Source of the DNA: a bacterium
GTDB lineage: Bacteria > Planctomycetota > UBA11346
Assembly: GCA_020047915.1 (NCBI GenBank)
Contig: JAIFND010000036.1
Coordinates: forward strand, 1-33,244
Direction of reading: 5' to 3'
Length of the DNA: 33,244 bases
Shown here: positions 14,866 through 23,131 of the stretch, piece by piece
Layout: each line of letters opens with the position of its first letter
How positions within the stretch are numbered: the stretch's first letter is position 1
The notes under the pieces: generated by a model
Databases searched by the model: none
What the model saw: only the letters and a program-made list of their open reading frames with translations
Told to the model about the DNA's origin: nothing
Translations under genes and position numbers: made by a program

Positions 14866-16311
14866 TCAGAAATCCAGGCCCGACTCCTGTTGGCTGCGCC
14901 AGCCGTGCAACTCGAACCAGTCAGCGGCGATGACCTCGCCCGCAGCCGCGGACAGGCCGACCACCAGGCCGACGCAACCGCCGCTGAGGTCGGTGGACAG
15001 CAGTCGGCTCTGCACCTTGTGCGCCAGGATCTCGCGGCCGGCGCTACGTACACGCAGCAGGAAGGCCCATGGGTTGCCGAGGATCTCGACCTCGACCGGA
15101 CCGGCGCTGACGGTCGAGGCCACCTCCTGCGTCCAGTCCTCGAAGGTACGGCGCACGGCCACGCGCTCGGCGTGCAGTTCGAGATCGACGCGGGCGCCTT
15201 CCGAGGTGAACAGGGTCACCGAACCGCGGCCCTCGACCAGGCAGGCGGCGCGCATCCACGGCTGCTCGACGCGGCGGGCGACCACACCCGGTCCGCGCAC
15301 GCTCAGCCAGCCCGGCCGTTCGCTCAACGACTGGCTGGCGCTGTTGCGCAGGCTGATCCAGGCCGGGGCGAGGGTGGGGCCGGTAAAATCATCGCGGATC
15401 GGTGCCGACGGCCAGGGACGCAAAGGCCCGGGTGCGGGCAGCTCGAGCTGCGGAGCCTCGATCACCGGCCAACCGTCGCGCCAGGCGACCGGGGCGAGGA
15501 AGCTCTCGCGGCCGAGCGTGTGCCACGAACCACCAAGCCCGCCGTAGTTGCGCACGCCGAGGAAGCACAGCCACCAACGCCCGTCGGCAGTGCGGAAGAG
15601 ATCGCCGTGCCCGGTCGATTGGATCGGATGGCCAAGCCGGTCGCGCTGGGTGAGGATCGGATTGTGCGGGCAGGGCTCGTAGGGTCCCCACGGCGAGCGC
15701 GAGCGTGCGGCGGCAACCAAGTGGCCACGCTGGTAGAAGCCGCCCGCGACGATCAGCAGATACCAGCCGTCATGATGCAGGAGATGCGGCGCCTCGACGC
15801 CGAAGATCCCGCTGCCATCCCACAGGTCGCGCACCGGTGAGGTCGGCCGGCCGCTCAACGGGTCGAGGGTGCAGCCATAGATCATGCCGCCGTCGCGCGT
15901 CCCGGTGAACCAGCAGGTGCCGTCTGCGTCCCAGTCGAGCGACGGATCCCAGCCAGGCAGGTCGAGCCACACCGGCTCGGACCAGGGACCCTCCGGGCGC
16001 TCGGCATGGACGATGACGTTGCCACCGTGCTCACGGTTGGTCGTGATCAGATAGAAGCGGCCGGCATGATGGCGCAGAGTCGGGGCCCAGATCCCGCCAT
16101 TGAGCCCGGCGCGTTCGAGGGGCAGCTGACTCGGCCGGTCGAGAGCGTTGCCGAGGTGGCGCCAATGCACCAGGTCGCGGCTGTGGTGGATCGGCACGCC
16201 CGGGAACCAGGCGAAGCTGCTGGTGGCGAGATAGACATCCTCGCCGACCACGCAGGCGCTGGGGTCGGGGTTGAACCCGCCAAGGATCGGGTTGCGCAGG
16301 CTCTGATGCAT
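14866..16311 (-). CDS. Glycoside hydrolase family 43 (xylosidase-like)
   Basis: A 481-residue inverting glycosidase with a five-bladed beta-propeller, probably acting on xylo- or arabino-oligosaccharides. The three GH43 catalytic carboxylates are in place: general base Asp16 (GFNPDPS), pKa-modulating Asp122 (GWDPSLDWD) and general acid Glu173 (GVEAPHLLHH). The middle contains IQSTGHGDLF, also family-typical. Residues from about 325 on (RDDFTGPTLAPAWISLRN) form the C-terminal beta-sandwich found in GH43 xylosidases of the GH43_11 kind. There is no signal peptide, so it should work in the cytoplasm on imported oligosaccharides. The start ATG is 16311. Last gene of the minus-strand sugar cluster. 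Exact substrate is not readable from sequence. Confidence 0.9.
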   Translation of the reverse strand: MHQSLRNPILGGFNPDPSACVVGEDVYLATSSFAWFPGVPIHHSRDLVHWRHLGNALDRPSQLPLERAGLNGGIWAPTLRHHAGRFYLITTNREHGGNVIVHAERPEGPWSEPVWLDLPGWDPSLDWDADGTCWFTGTRDGGMIYGCTLDPLSGRPTSPVRDLWDGSGIFGVEAPHLLHHDGWYLLIVAGGFYQRGHLVAAARSRSPWGPYEPCPHNPILTQRDRLGHPIQSTGHGDLFRTADGRWWLCFLGVRNYGGLGGSWHTLGRESFLAPVAWRDGWPVIEAPQLELPAPGPLRPWPSAPIRDDFTGPTLAPAWISLRNSASQSLSERPGWLSVRGPGVVARRVEQPWMRAACLVEGRGSVTLFTSEGARVDLELHAERVAVRRTFEDWTQEVASTVSAGPVEVEILGNPWAFLLRVRSAGREILAHKVQSRLLSTDLSGGCVGLVVGLSAAAGEVIAADWFELHGWRSQQESGLDF

Positions 16312-16368
16312 TGCCGCGATGATCCTCGTCCGTCCGGCGCTGCAATCTCGCCGCCGCCGCAACCGCCA

Positions 16369-17478
16369 TCACCCCTCAGCGACTCCGTACAACGCCAGGA
16401 CGTTCTCGACCGGGGTGTCGGACTGGATGTGGTGCGAACCGGCCTTGATCCAGCCGCCGCCGGAAAAGGCGGCATCCATGCGCGCGACCAGCGCACGCAC
16501 CTCGTCCGGCGTGGCCCGGGGCAGGAAGCCCTGCACATCGATGGCGCCGTGGAAGCACAACCTGCTGCCGTACTCGCGCTGCAGGGCGAGGGGCTCCATG
16601 CCGGTGGCGCTGGCCTGGATCGGGTTCAGCACATCCAGGCCCATCGCCACCAGGGTGGGCAGGATCCGCCCCAGCGCGCCGCAGCTGTGCAGCATGAACG
16701 GCTTGCCGTGCGCGTGGGCGAGGTCGATGAGGCGTTGGTGGTGCGGACGCACGAAGCGTTCGTAGGTCTTCGGGCTGATCAGCAGGCTCTGCTGCGACGC
16801 CAGATCGTCGAAGAGGTAGACCATGTCGATGCGCTGGCCGGAGCGGGCCAGCACGGCGCGCAGGTTGGCCTCATGCACGGCGGCGATGCGCCCGAGGATG
16901 GCGTCGGCGACCTCGGGCTGGTCGTAGAGCAGGACCTGGAACTCGGCGAAGCCGACCAGGCTCCAGGCCGTCTCCCACACCGAGCCGACGCGCCAGCGGA
17001 TGTGGTGCTCGCGGCCAGGATCCTGGGCGTCGATGGCCGCCTCGAGTCCGCTGAAGTCCCACCACGACGGTTCCGGCCAGCGATGGGCGTCGAGTGCGGC
17101 CAGGTCGGCGACCCCGGCGAGGGGATGGCTGGCGAACTCGTCGTAGCTGCCGCTGGCGTTGGCCACCTTCTTGCGGTGCGCCCCCCAGATGTCGCGGTTG
17201 CTACCGTCGGCCTGCACCTCGCGGTACATGCCGCCGACCGAACTGCGCTCCGCCGAGGCCGCCATGTCGATGGCGGCGGCGCCGGGCGGCCGGCAGAAGC
17301 TGTCGTAGCTGATGATGCGGCAGTCGACGCCCAGGGCGCGCAGGACGCCGAGGCGGTCGGCGCAGCCGAGCCGCTGCTGCAGGCGGTCCCAGATCTCGGG
17401 CACGGCGGCGAAATCGCACGGGGTGCGGTCGGGGGCCTGACGGTGGATCGCGGCATCGACGCGTTGGCGCGGAGTCAT
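16369..17478 (-). CDS. Uroporphyrinogen decarboxylase-family (URO-D) protein
   Basis: A 369-residue (beta/alpha)8-barrel protein of the URO-D family. It opens MTPRQRVDAAIHRQAPDRTP as in the many catabolic URO-D homologues of polysaccharide degraders. The His-x-Cys pair of the MtaA/CmuA-like methyltransferase branch is visible as H264-S-C266-G. The later motif GAIDVQGFLP and the C-terminal SHHIQSDTPVENVLALY are typical of the non-heme members. True HemE has an N-terminal RQAGRY-type motif, which is missing. It is unlikely to serve heme synthesis; a corrinoid-linked methyltransferase or an unknown carbohydrate-linked reaction is more likely. It lies 10 nt from the next gene in a sugar operon, so a role in processing sugar derivatives is inferred. 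Confidence 0.85.
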   Translation of the reverse strand: MTPRQRVDAAIHRQAPDRTPCDFAAVPEIWDRLQQRLGCADRLGVLRALGVDCRIISYDSFCRPPGAAAIDMAASAERSSVGGMYREVQADGSNRDIWGAHRKKVANASGSYDEFASHPLAGVADLAALDAHRWPEPSWWDFSGLEAAIDAQDPGREHHIRWRVGSVWETAWSLVGFAEFQVLLYDQPEVADAILGRIAAVHEANLRAVLARSGQRIDMVYLFDDLASQQSLLISPKTYERFVRPHHQRLIDLAHAHGKPFMLHSCGALGRILPTLVAMGLDVLNPIQASATGMEPLALQREYGSRLCFHGAIDVQGFLPRATPDEVRALVARMDAAFSGGGWIKAGSHHIQSDTPVENVLALYGVAEG

Positions 17479-17487
17479 GGCATCCTT

Positions 17488-18300
17488 TCAGGCGGCGTAG
17501 CGCCGCTGCAGCAGCTCGCGCATCCACACGTTGATGGCGAAGACGTCGACCAGGGTATGGCCCTCGGCCGGGTCGGTGGGCGCGTAGTCGGGGGGGCCGG
17601 CCTCGGGCACGATGACCAGCCGATCGGCCCCGGCGGCCCGTTGGTGCGCGACGATCGCATCCCACCAGGCGAGGTGGCGGTCGAGGGCCGGCTTCCAGCG
17701 CGCGGCGCGCGGGTCGGGCACCTGCGGCCCCTGCGGATGGCCGACCCGGGCGTGGATCGCCTGGCAGCGCGGCAGGACCGAGGCCAGGCCGTAGCCCGGA
17801 TCCTCCAGCCAGTTCTCGTGCGCCACCACCCAGTGCGACAGGTCAGCGGTAAAGGCGATATCCGGGCGCTGCCGCACCAGAGCGGCCCCGGCCAGCGCGT
17901 TCCAGGCGATGCGCTTGCGATGGATCTCATGCAGCAGCGGGATGCCGTGCGCCCGGCTCCAGGCCTCGCCCTGGTCGACCAGGCCGAGCAGACCGTCAGG
18001 GGCGAAATGGTCGAGGCCGGTATGGCAGCTCACCAGCCATGGCCGCACCGCGGCGGCGCGGTCGAGATGCCACGCCAGGTCGGCGGCATGCGCGGCGCAG
18101 TCGGCCCCCTGCGTATGCGGCTGCAGGATCAGCCCCAGGCCGCAGCGTCCGGCGATGGCGGCCTGCGCCTCCACCCCCGCGCGGGTGCGCTCGGGCTGGA
18201 CCTCGACGGCGGCGAAGCCCGCCTCGCGCAGGCGCTGGCACTGGGCGGCGAAATCCGCGCCCGGACAGCCCCACGCCGCACCCGCGAAGACGATCCTCAC
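17488..18300 (-). CDS. Sugar isomerase/epimerase-like TIM barrel
   Basis: A 270-residue single-domain protein of the xylose-isomerase-like (AP endonuclease 2) TIM-barrel superfamily. Members isomerise or epimerise sugars or inositols using one divalent metal. Metal and catalytic candidates occur in the usual order: Glu125 (LLHEIHRKR), Asp153 and His156 (FTADLSHW), His183 and Arg185 (AIHARVGHP), Glu233 (VPEAGP). The ATG overlaps the stop of the dioxygenase gene (ATGA) and the stop is 10 nt before the URO-D gene. The context suggests conversion of a sugar released by the glycosidases; the exact substrate is unknown. Confidence 0.85.
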   Translation of the reverse strand: MRIVFAGAAWGCPGADFAAQCQRLREAGFAAVEVQPERTRAGVEAQAAIAGRCGLGLILQPHTQGADCAAHAADLAWHLDRAAAVRPWLVSCHTGLDHFAPDGLLGLVDQGEAWSRAHGIPLLHEIHRKRIAWNALAGAALVRQRPDIAFTADLSHWVVAHENWLEDPGYGLASVLPRCQAIHARVGHPQGPQVPDPRAARWKPALDRHLAWWDAIVAHQRAAGADRLVIVPEAGPPDYAPTDPAEGHTLVDVFAINVWMRELLQRRYAA

Positions 18301-19055
18301 CCGGCGTGTCCGAAGCGGCGCAGCGCTTCGCCGGGCTGAACCACCCGCAGATCGGTGTCGTGGCCGTAGTCGCGCTCGCGCTTGTAGGGCTCGTTGGCGA
18401 GGGTGTTGTAGCTGCAGATATAGCCCCAGCGCGGCAGTTCGCTGGTGTTGGCAGCCGAGGTGTGCAACAGGTTGCAGTCGAACACCACCGCGCTGCCCGG
18501 TTCCAGTTCGACGAAGCGGTGGCGGAAGCGACGCTGGGCCTGCTCGACCCGCTCGCGGTCGCAGTTGTACTGGCCCGCTTCGCGCAGGTGCTCGACGCGG
18601 CCCAGCTTATGCGAGCCCTCGAGGATCTGCAGGCAGCCGTTAGCCTGGGTGGCGCGATCGATGGCGATCCAGATGCTGAGCATGCTCGGCGCCAGACAGC
18701 CGTAGTTGTACCAGTAGCCGTAGTCCTGGTGCCATTCCCAGGCCCCGCCTTCGCGCGGCTCCTTGATCGTCATCTTGTGGCTGTAGCAGTACACCGCCTC
18801 ACCCAGCAGCTGGCGCGCGCAATCGACCAGGCGCTGGTCGCGCGCGGTCAGGCCGAAGGGGTCCTCGCCGGCCGAGTTCCACATCTTGAGCAGGGTGGTC
18901 TTGCCGGTGCTGTCGCCCTTGTGCATGACGCTGCTGTCGCTGCGCAGCATGCTCTGGGCCTGGGTGCGCAGCATCGCCGCCTCGGCGGCGGTCAGCAGAT
19001 CAGGGAGGATGAGGAAGCCCTGCCGCTCGTAGGCGGCGCGGTCGTAGGTCGGCAT
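18297..19055 (-). CDS. Phytanoyl-CoA dioxygenase (PhyH) family protein
   Basis: A 252-residue Fe(II)/2-oxoglutarate-dependent dioxygenase. The facial triad is visible: His109-Gln-Asp111 in WEWHQDYGYWYNYG and distal His198 in LLHTSAAN, with Arg209 (ELPRWGY) to hold 2-oxoglutarate. The N-terminal FLILPDLLTAAEAAMLR is typical of the family. Members hydroxylate or oxidatively demethylate small molecules; PhyH homologues commonly sit in sugar gene clusters of planctomycete-type bacteria with no known substrate. The ATG at 19055 is 8 nt after the ribokinase gene's stop at 19064. The stop overlaps the next ATG by four bases. Open frame before 19055 is overlap with the kinase. Confidence 0.88.
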   Translation of the reverse strand: MPTYDRAAYERQGFLILPDLLTAAEAAMLRTQAQSMLRSDSSVMHKGDSTGKTTLLKMWNSAGEDPFGLTARDQRLVDCARQLLGEAVYCYSHKMTIKEPREGGAWEWHQDYGYWYNYGCLAPSMLSIWIAIDRATQANGCLQILEGSHKLGRVEHLREAGQYNCDRERVEQAQRRFRHRFVELEPGSAVVFDCNLLHTSAANTSELPRWGYICSYNTLANEPYKRERDYGHDTDLRVVQPGEALRRFGHAG

Positions 19056-19063
19056 GGTCGCTC

Positions 19064-19987
19064 TCAGGAACGGGGCGCGGGAATGGAGGCGAGCTGGGCG
19101 CGGGTCGGCAGGCCCTCGACCACGCCCTCGTGCATGACGCAGTGCGCCGCGACGCGGGTCGCGGTGCGCACCGCGTCGCGCAGGCTGGCGCCATCCAGGA
19201 GTTCGGCGCACAGGGCGCCGTTGAAGGCGTCGCCGGCACCGCTCGAGTCGATCGCCGTGACCTGGCAGGGCGGGCAGTGCCAGCTGCCCTCTTCATCGAC
19301 CAGCAGGCAGCCGCGTGCGCCGAGGGTGATCAGGGCGTGGCGCACGCCGCGTGCACGCAGGGCGCGGCCGGCCGCCGCCGCGCCGTCGATGGTCGCGGTG
19401 GGGATGCCGGTGATCAGCGCCGCCTCGTGCTCGTTGGGCGTGCAGAGCTCGAGGCCGTCGAACAGCGCGTCCTCGACCGGCACGGCCGGGGCCGGGTTGA
19501 GGACGACGCGTGCACCGTGCTTCAGTGCCAGGGCCTTGGCCGCGCGCACCGTGGGCAGCGGCGTCTCCAACTGCAGCAGGACGGTGTCGGCCTCGGCAAA
19601 CAGCGCCTCGTGGGCCTGGCAGTCCGCGGGCGACAGCCGGCCGTTGGCACCGGGCGCGACCGAGATGGCGTTCCCACCCTGGGCATCGACGATCACCAGC
19701 CCGACCCCGGTATGGGTCGAGGGGTCGACGATGATGCTGTCGGTGGGCACCCCGCAGGAGGCGTGCAGGGCGATGGCCTGGCGGCCGAAGTCGTCGCCGC
19801 CGACCCGCGCCAGGAAGCGCGTCGAGGCCCCGAGCCGGGCCGAGGCCAGAGCCTGGTTCGAACCCTTTCCACCGGCGATCTGCAGGAACTTGTCGGCCAT
19901 CAACGTCTGGCCCGGGGCAGGGATGGTGCCGCCGAAGGTGTAGAAGCCGACGTTGTAGCTGCCGATGACGAGGACGTGCCTGCCCAT
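19064..19987 (-). CDS. PfkB-family carbohydrate kinase, ribokinase-like
   Basis: A 307-residue cytoplasmic sugar kinase. It has PfkB signature 1 (GGKGSNQALASARLG, from residue 39) and the catalytic signature SGAGDAFNGAL with base Asp253. Overall it aligns best with ribokinase (NPAPA, CTPNEHEA and LITLGARG are all present). One departure: E. coli ribokinase has N-A-D near the start, whose Asp contacts the ribose hydroxyls, whereas here the segment is GSYNVGFYTFGG, so the Asp is Gly14. That suggests a substrate other than plain ribose. First gene of the minus-strand operon, divergent from an AraC-type regulator 83 bp away. The symbol is left open because the specificity is uncertain. Confidence 0.88.
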   Translation of the reverse strand: MGRHVLVIGSYNVGFYTFGGTIPAPGQTLMADKFLQIAGGKGSNQALASARLGASTRFLARVGGDDFGRQAIALHASCGVPTDSIIVDPSTHTGVGLVIVDAQGGNAISVAPGANGRLSPADCQAHEALFAEADTVLLQLETPLPTVRAAKALALKHGARVVLNPAPAVPVEDALFDGLELCTPNEHEAALITGIPTATIDGAAAAGRALRARGVRHALITLGARGCLLVDEEGSWHCPPCQVTAIDSSGAGDAFNGALCAELLDGASLRDAVRTATRVAAHCVMHEGVVEGLPTRAQLASIPAPRS

Positions 19988-20070
19988 GCCCTTGGCTCCT
20001 GGGCCACATCCTAAACGCGGCCGGCTCGACAACCATGGACGCAGCTCTCACGGACCTAGACTAGATTCCC
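19988..20070. promoter_or_regulatory. Divergent control region, kinase operon / AraC gene
   Basis: An 83-bp gap separates the minus-strand sugar operon from the plus-strand araC-type gene, so both promoters and the regulator's sites must lie here or in the gene ends. On the plus strand TAGACT at about 20059-20064 is a plausible -10 close to the ATG at 20071, with no good -35. I see no long inverted repeat. The call rests mainly on the gene arrangement. Confidence 0.4.
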
Positions 20071-20910
20071 ATGCCTTCACGCGTACACAGCTCGGTCACC
20101 CTGCCGCCAGCGCCCGCCGACGGCTGGCATCTTCTGCGCACCGGCCACATCACCTGCGCGGCCGGCTACCGCATCGAGCGCACGCGCCATGCCGGGCACG
20201 AATGGCTGCTGTGCCTGCGCGGCCGTGGCACGGCCTGGTGCGGGGCCGCGCACTGCACCGCCGTCGCCGGCGATCTGCTGTGGCTGGACAATGCGCTGCC
20301 GCACGGCCACGAGGCCGATGCCGACGAACCCTGGGAGCTGCTCTGGGTGCGCTGCCACGGCCCCGACCTCGGACGGTGGCGCGAACGGCTGGGCGGCGAC
20401 CGCTGCCTGCGTTCGGTTCCCAGGGACGGGGCGCGGATCGCCAGCCGGTTGCGCGATCTGCTGCACCTGGCCGGTGAACGCGACCGCCTGCCGATGGAGT
20501 CCTGGTCGCTGCGTATCCAGGCCGGACTGACCAGTCTGCTCGCGGACATCGCGACAGGCATCCAGTCGGGGACGCCGGACGCCCGCGACCCGGTGGTGGC
20601 GCGCTGCCAGGCCGCGATGCTGGCCGACCTGGGAGGCGACTGGCATGTCCGTCGCCTGGTGCAGACCGCCCGGACCCCCTCCTCGAGCCTGTACCGGCGC
20701 TTCCTGCGCGCCTGCGGCGCGGCCCCGCTGGCCTGGCTGCGCCAACGGCGCCTCGAGCGCGCCGCCGAACTGCTCAGCGGTGCGCAACGGCCGGTGGCCG
20801 AGGTGGCGACTGCGGTGGGTTTCTCCGACCCCTTCCACTTCAGCCGGGAATTCCGCATCGCCTTCGGCATGGCGCCGCGCGACTATCGCAAGGCCGAATC
20901 CTGCACCTGA
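20071..20910 (+). CDS. AraC-family transcriptional regulator
   Basis: A 279-residue regulator. Residues 20-130 form a cupin-like sensor domain (AGHEWLLCLRGRGTAW, then GDLLWLDNALPHGHE), the AraC-type arabinose-binding fold. Residues 175-275 carry two helix-turn-helix motifs; the second is the AraC signature (RRLERAAELLSGAQRPVAEV, then GFSDPFHFSREFRIAFGMAPRDYR). It is transcribed divergently from the GH43-to-kinase operon, so that operon is the expected target, with a monosaccharide as effector. It ends only 3 nt from the stop of the convergent fusion gene, leaving no room for a separate terminator between them. Confidence 0.92.
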   Translation: MPSRVHSSVTLPPAPADGWHLLRTGHITCAAGYRIERTRHAGHEWLLCLRGRGTAWCGAAHCTAVAGDLLWLDNALPHGHEADADEPWELLWVRCHGPDLGRWRERLGGDRCLRSVPRDGARIASRLRDLLHLAGERDRLPMESWSLRIQAGLTSLLADIATGIQSGTPDARDPVVARCQAAMLADLGGDWHVRRLVQTARTPSSSLYRRFLRACGAAPLAWLRQRRLERAAELLSGAQRPVAEVATAVGFSDPFHFSREFRIAFGMAPRDYRKAESCT

Positions 20911-20913
20911 TTC

Positions 20914-23013
20914 TCAGCCGGCCAGATCGACCGCGCAGCGGAAGCCGATGGTGGCGCAGCGGTCCCAGCCGTCCCACAGCAGGATCTGCTTCACCACCCA
21001 GTCGGACGCGCGGGCGCCGCCATCGAAGAGCCAGAAGCTGCCCTGGCCCTGGTAGTGGCTGCCGCCCTTGAGCAGGACATAGCGGGTGTGCCCGTCGCTG
21101 CGCTCGCTCTCGGTCAGCTCCCAGGCGTTGCCGCACAGGTCCCAGGCGCCGATCGCGCTGCGCCCGTCGGGATGGGCGCGCACCGCCGTCGTGGCGCCGG
21201 TCTCGGCGCCGGTACGGCGCGCGGGATCGTCCTGGTCGCCCCACGGCCAGCAGGCTCCGGCCGGGCCGAGGGCGGCGCGCTGCCACTCCTCCTCGCGCGG
21301 CAGGCGCTTGCCGCACCACGCGGCATAGGCCCGCGCGTCGGCCAGCGACACGTAGACCACGGGATGATCCTCAGTGCCGGGCGCCGGACGGCCCTCGCGC
21401 CAGTGGTCGAGGAAACGGTGCGTCACCGTCGGACGATAGCCGGTGACGGTGAGGAAACGTAGGAACTCGGCGTTGGTCACCGGCACCTCGTCGATCGCCA
21501 CCGCCTGCACCACAGCGGGCCGGCGATCGGACAGCACCGACTCCATGCCGTCATAGACATGGCATTCTCCGAGCGTGCCGGCGACGTGCCCGCACTCACG
21601 CATGCGGTAGCGGCTCACCAGTTCGCCGCTCCAGTCGGGAATGCGCAGCATGCCGGCCGGTACCGATGCCTGGCGACGAGTGGCGGTGACAGGACGCAGC
21701 GTATGCGGCGCCGGCGTGCGGCAGTGCTCGCCGGACCAGACATGCGGCAGATAGGTGCCAACGGCGGCGCGGGCGCGCTGGGCGGCGAGGAAAGCTTCCA
21801 GGTCGGCGTCGATGACCGGAACCGCCAGCACTCCTGCGATGCCGTCGCGTTCGATCATGCCGTGCAGGGCGACAAGGCCGTCCTTCACCTCGCCGAGAAC
21901 GAACTCCCGGCCGCTGATCACATCGACGTAGCGGTGATCCGGCAGATGCGGCAGGCGCAGCACGACCTTCTCGATGGCGTGGCCACGGCGGTTGGCCACC
22001 GTCCACAGGCTGGTCCCGGCATGGGTGAAGCGGCTGGCATACACCGCATTGGGACCACCGCTTCCAACATGCGGCTCCCAGGTGCCATGGATGAAGTGGT
22101 CGCTGAAGCGGCGCGCCGCCGGCGCGAAGAGGCGCAGCCAGGTGCGCGTGCGTTCGCACAGCGGGGCCCAGTAGCCAAAGACGTTCTCCCACACCACGAA
22201 GCCGTGCCCGCCCATCCAGGCGCGTTGGATCTCCTTGATCGGATCGGGGAAGTAGCGGCGCGTCTCGTACACCAGGTGGTGCCGGTCGAGCCAGCGGTTG
22301 CGGCAGATCCCCGGGGCCGCGCTGTCGTCGGTGAACTGCTGCCAGCTCTGCACCTCGTGGCCGAAGGGATCGGGCTTGGCCGGCGCCTCCGAACAGAAGG
22401 CCTTGTCGGGGCCGACGGCGGCCAGCGCGGTACGCAGCCGATCGCTGGGCCCGGCCGAGCAGTCGAGATACAGCCCGTCGATGCCGCACTCAGCGATCAG
22501 CCTGGCGAAGCCCTCGGCGTCGTCGCCGACGCCGGGCGGCAGGCCCGGCACCCACGGCTTGTGGTCGACCATGACGCGCACGCCGCGGCGATGGAAGGCG
22601 GCCACCGCCGCCTGCAGTCCGGCCCGCCCGCCCGGCAGATCGTCGAAGTAGTCGAACTGGTTGCGCCGGTCGAGACCCGACAGCGGATAGTTGTTCCACA
22701 GCACCACGACATCCCAGCCGCCGAAGTCACGCTCGACCCTATCGAGCAGTCGATCGACCGTCCACGTGCCGGTGGCCTGGTCGATGAGGTCCTCGTCCCA
22801 CAGCATCACCCAGCCCTGGAGGTAGGCGCGGCTCGCCCAGGCCTGCGCGGCACGGTCGTAGAGCGGCGTACCGCCGCGCCCGGCCGCGATCTCGGCCTCG
22901 CGCCAGGCGACCAGGCTCTCGCGCCAGGCCGGCCAGTCGGCGGCGTGCTCGGGCGCGGGGATGAAGGCCTTCTTCGAGGCGGCGGGATCGGTGGCGGTGA
23001 AGGCGGTGGCCAT
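20914..23013 (-). CDS. Glycosidase-like TIM barrel fused to FGE-like domain
   Basis: A 699-residue protein with an unusual architecture. Residues 30-340 look like a (beta/alpha)8 glycosidase barrel: FGGWDVVVLWNNYP, GVRVMVDHKPW, DGLYLDCSAG with a possible nucleophile Asp, and FCSEAP with a possible acid Glu. A beta-rich segment follows (about 345-455). Residues 460-699 are an FGE/EgtB-type sulfatase-modifying-factor domain (AIDEVPVTNAEFLRFL, WCGKRLPREEEWQRAA, WDLCGNAWELTES, LLKGGSHYQ, TIGFRC). FGE converts a sulfatase Cys to formylglycine, but many such domains are only lectin-like folds. There is no signal peptide. The ATG at 23013 is chosen over an open frame to 23115 because the upstream part is Pro/Arg-rich. 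The glycosidase assignment is tentative; the FGE-like fold is secure. Confidence 0.72.
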   Translation of the reverse strand: MATAFTATDPAASKKAFIPAPEHAADWPAWRESLVAWREAEIAAGRGGTPLYDRAAQAWASRAYLQGWVMLWDEDLIDQATGTWTVDRLLDRVERDFGGWDVVVLWNNYPLSGLDRRNQFDYFDDLPGGRAGLQAAVAAFHRRGVRVMVDHKPWVPGLPPGVGDDAEGFARLIAECGIDGLYLDCSAGPSDRLRTALAAVGPDKAFCSEAPAKPDPFGHEVQSWQQFTDDSAAPGICRNRWLDRHHLVYETRRYFPDPIKEIQRAWMGGHGFVVWENVFGYWAPLCERTRTWLRLFAPAARRFSDHFIHGTWEPHVGSGGPNAVYASRFTHAGTSLWTVANRRGHAIEKVVLRLPHLPDHRYVDVISGREFVLGEVKDGLVALHGMIERDGIAGVLAVPVIDADLEAFLAAQRARAAVGTYLPHVWSGEHCRTPAPHTLRPVTATRRQASVPAGMLRIPDWSGELVSRYRMRECGHVAGTLGECHVYDGMESVLSDRRPAVVQAVAIDEVPVTNAEFLRFLTVTGYRPTVTHRFLDHWREGRPAPGTEDHPVVYVSLADARAYAAWCGKRLPREEEWQRAALGPAGACWPWGDQDDPARRTGAETGATTAVRAHPDGRSAIGAWDLCGNAWELTESERSDGHTRYVLLKGGSHYQGQGSFWLFDGGARASDWVVKQILLWDGWDRCATIGFRCAVDLAG

Positions 23014-23131
23014 GGCGGCGGGCTCCGGTTCGGGATGGCCCAAGCCTACGCTCCGGGCCGCCGGGGCACCATGGACTGGCGTCGCTTCTCTTTGCACTGG
23101 TGTCCTGTCACGCAATTCCTACACCCACATC

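Noticed and set aside
16006-18339. A 777-codon plus-strand open frame across the URO-D and isomerase genes
   Set aside because: It is antisense to two recognisable enzymes and crosses gene borders.
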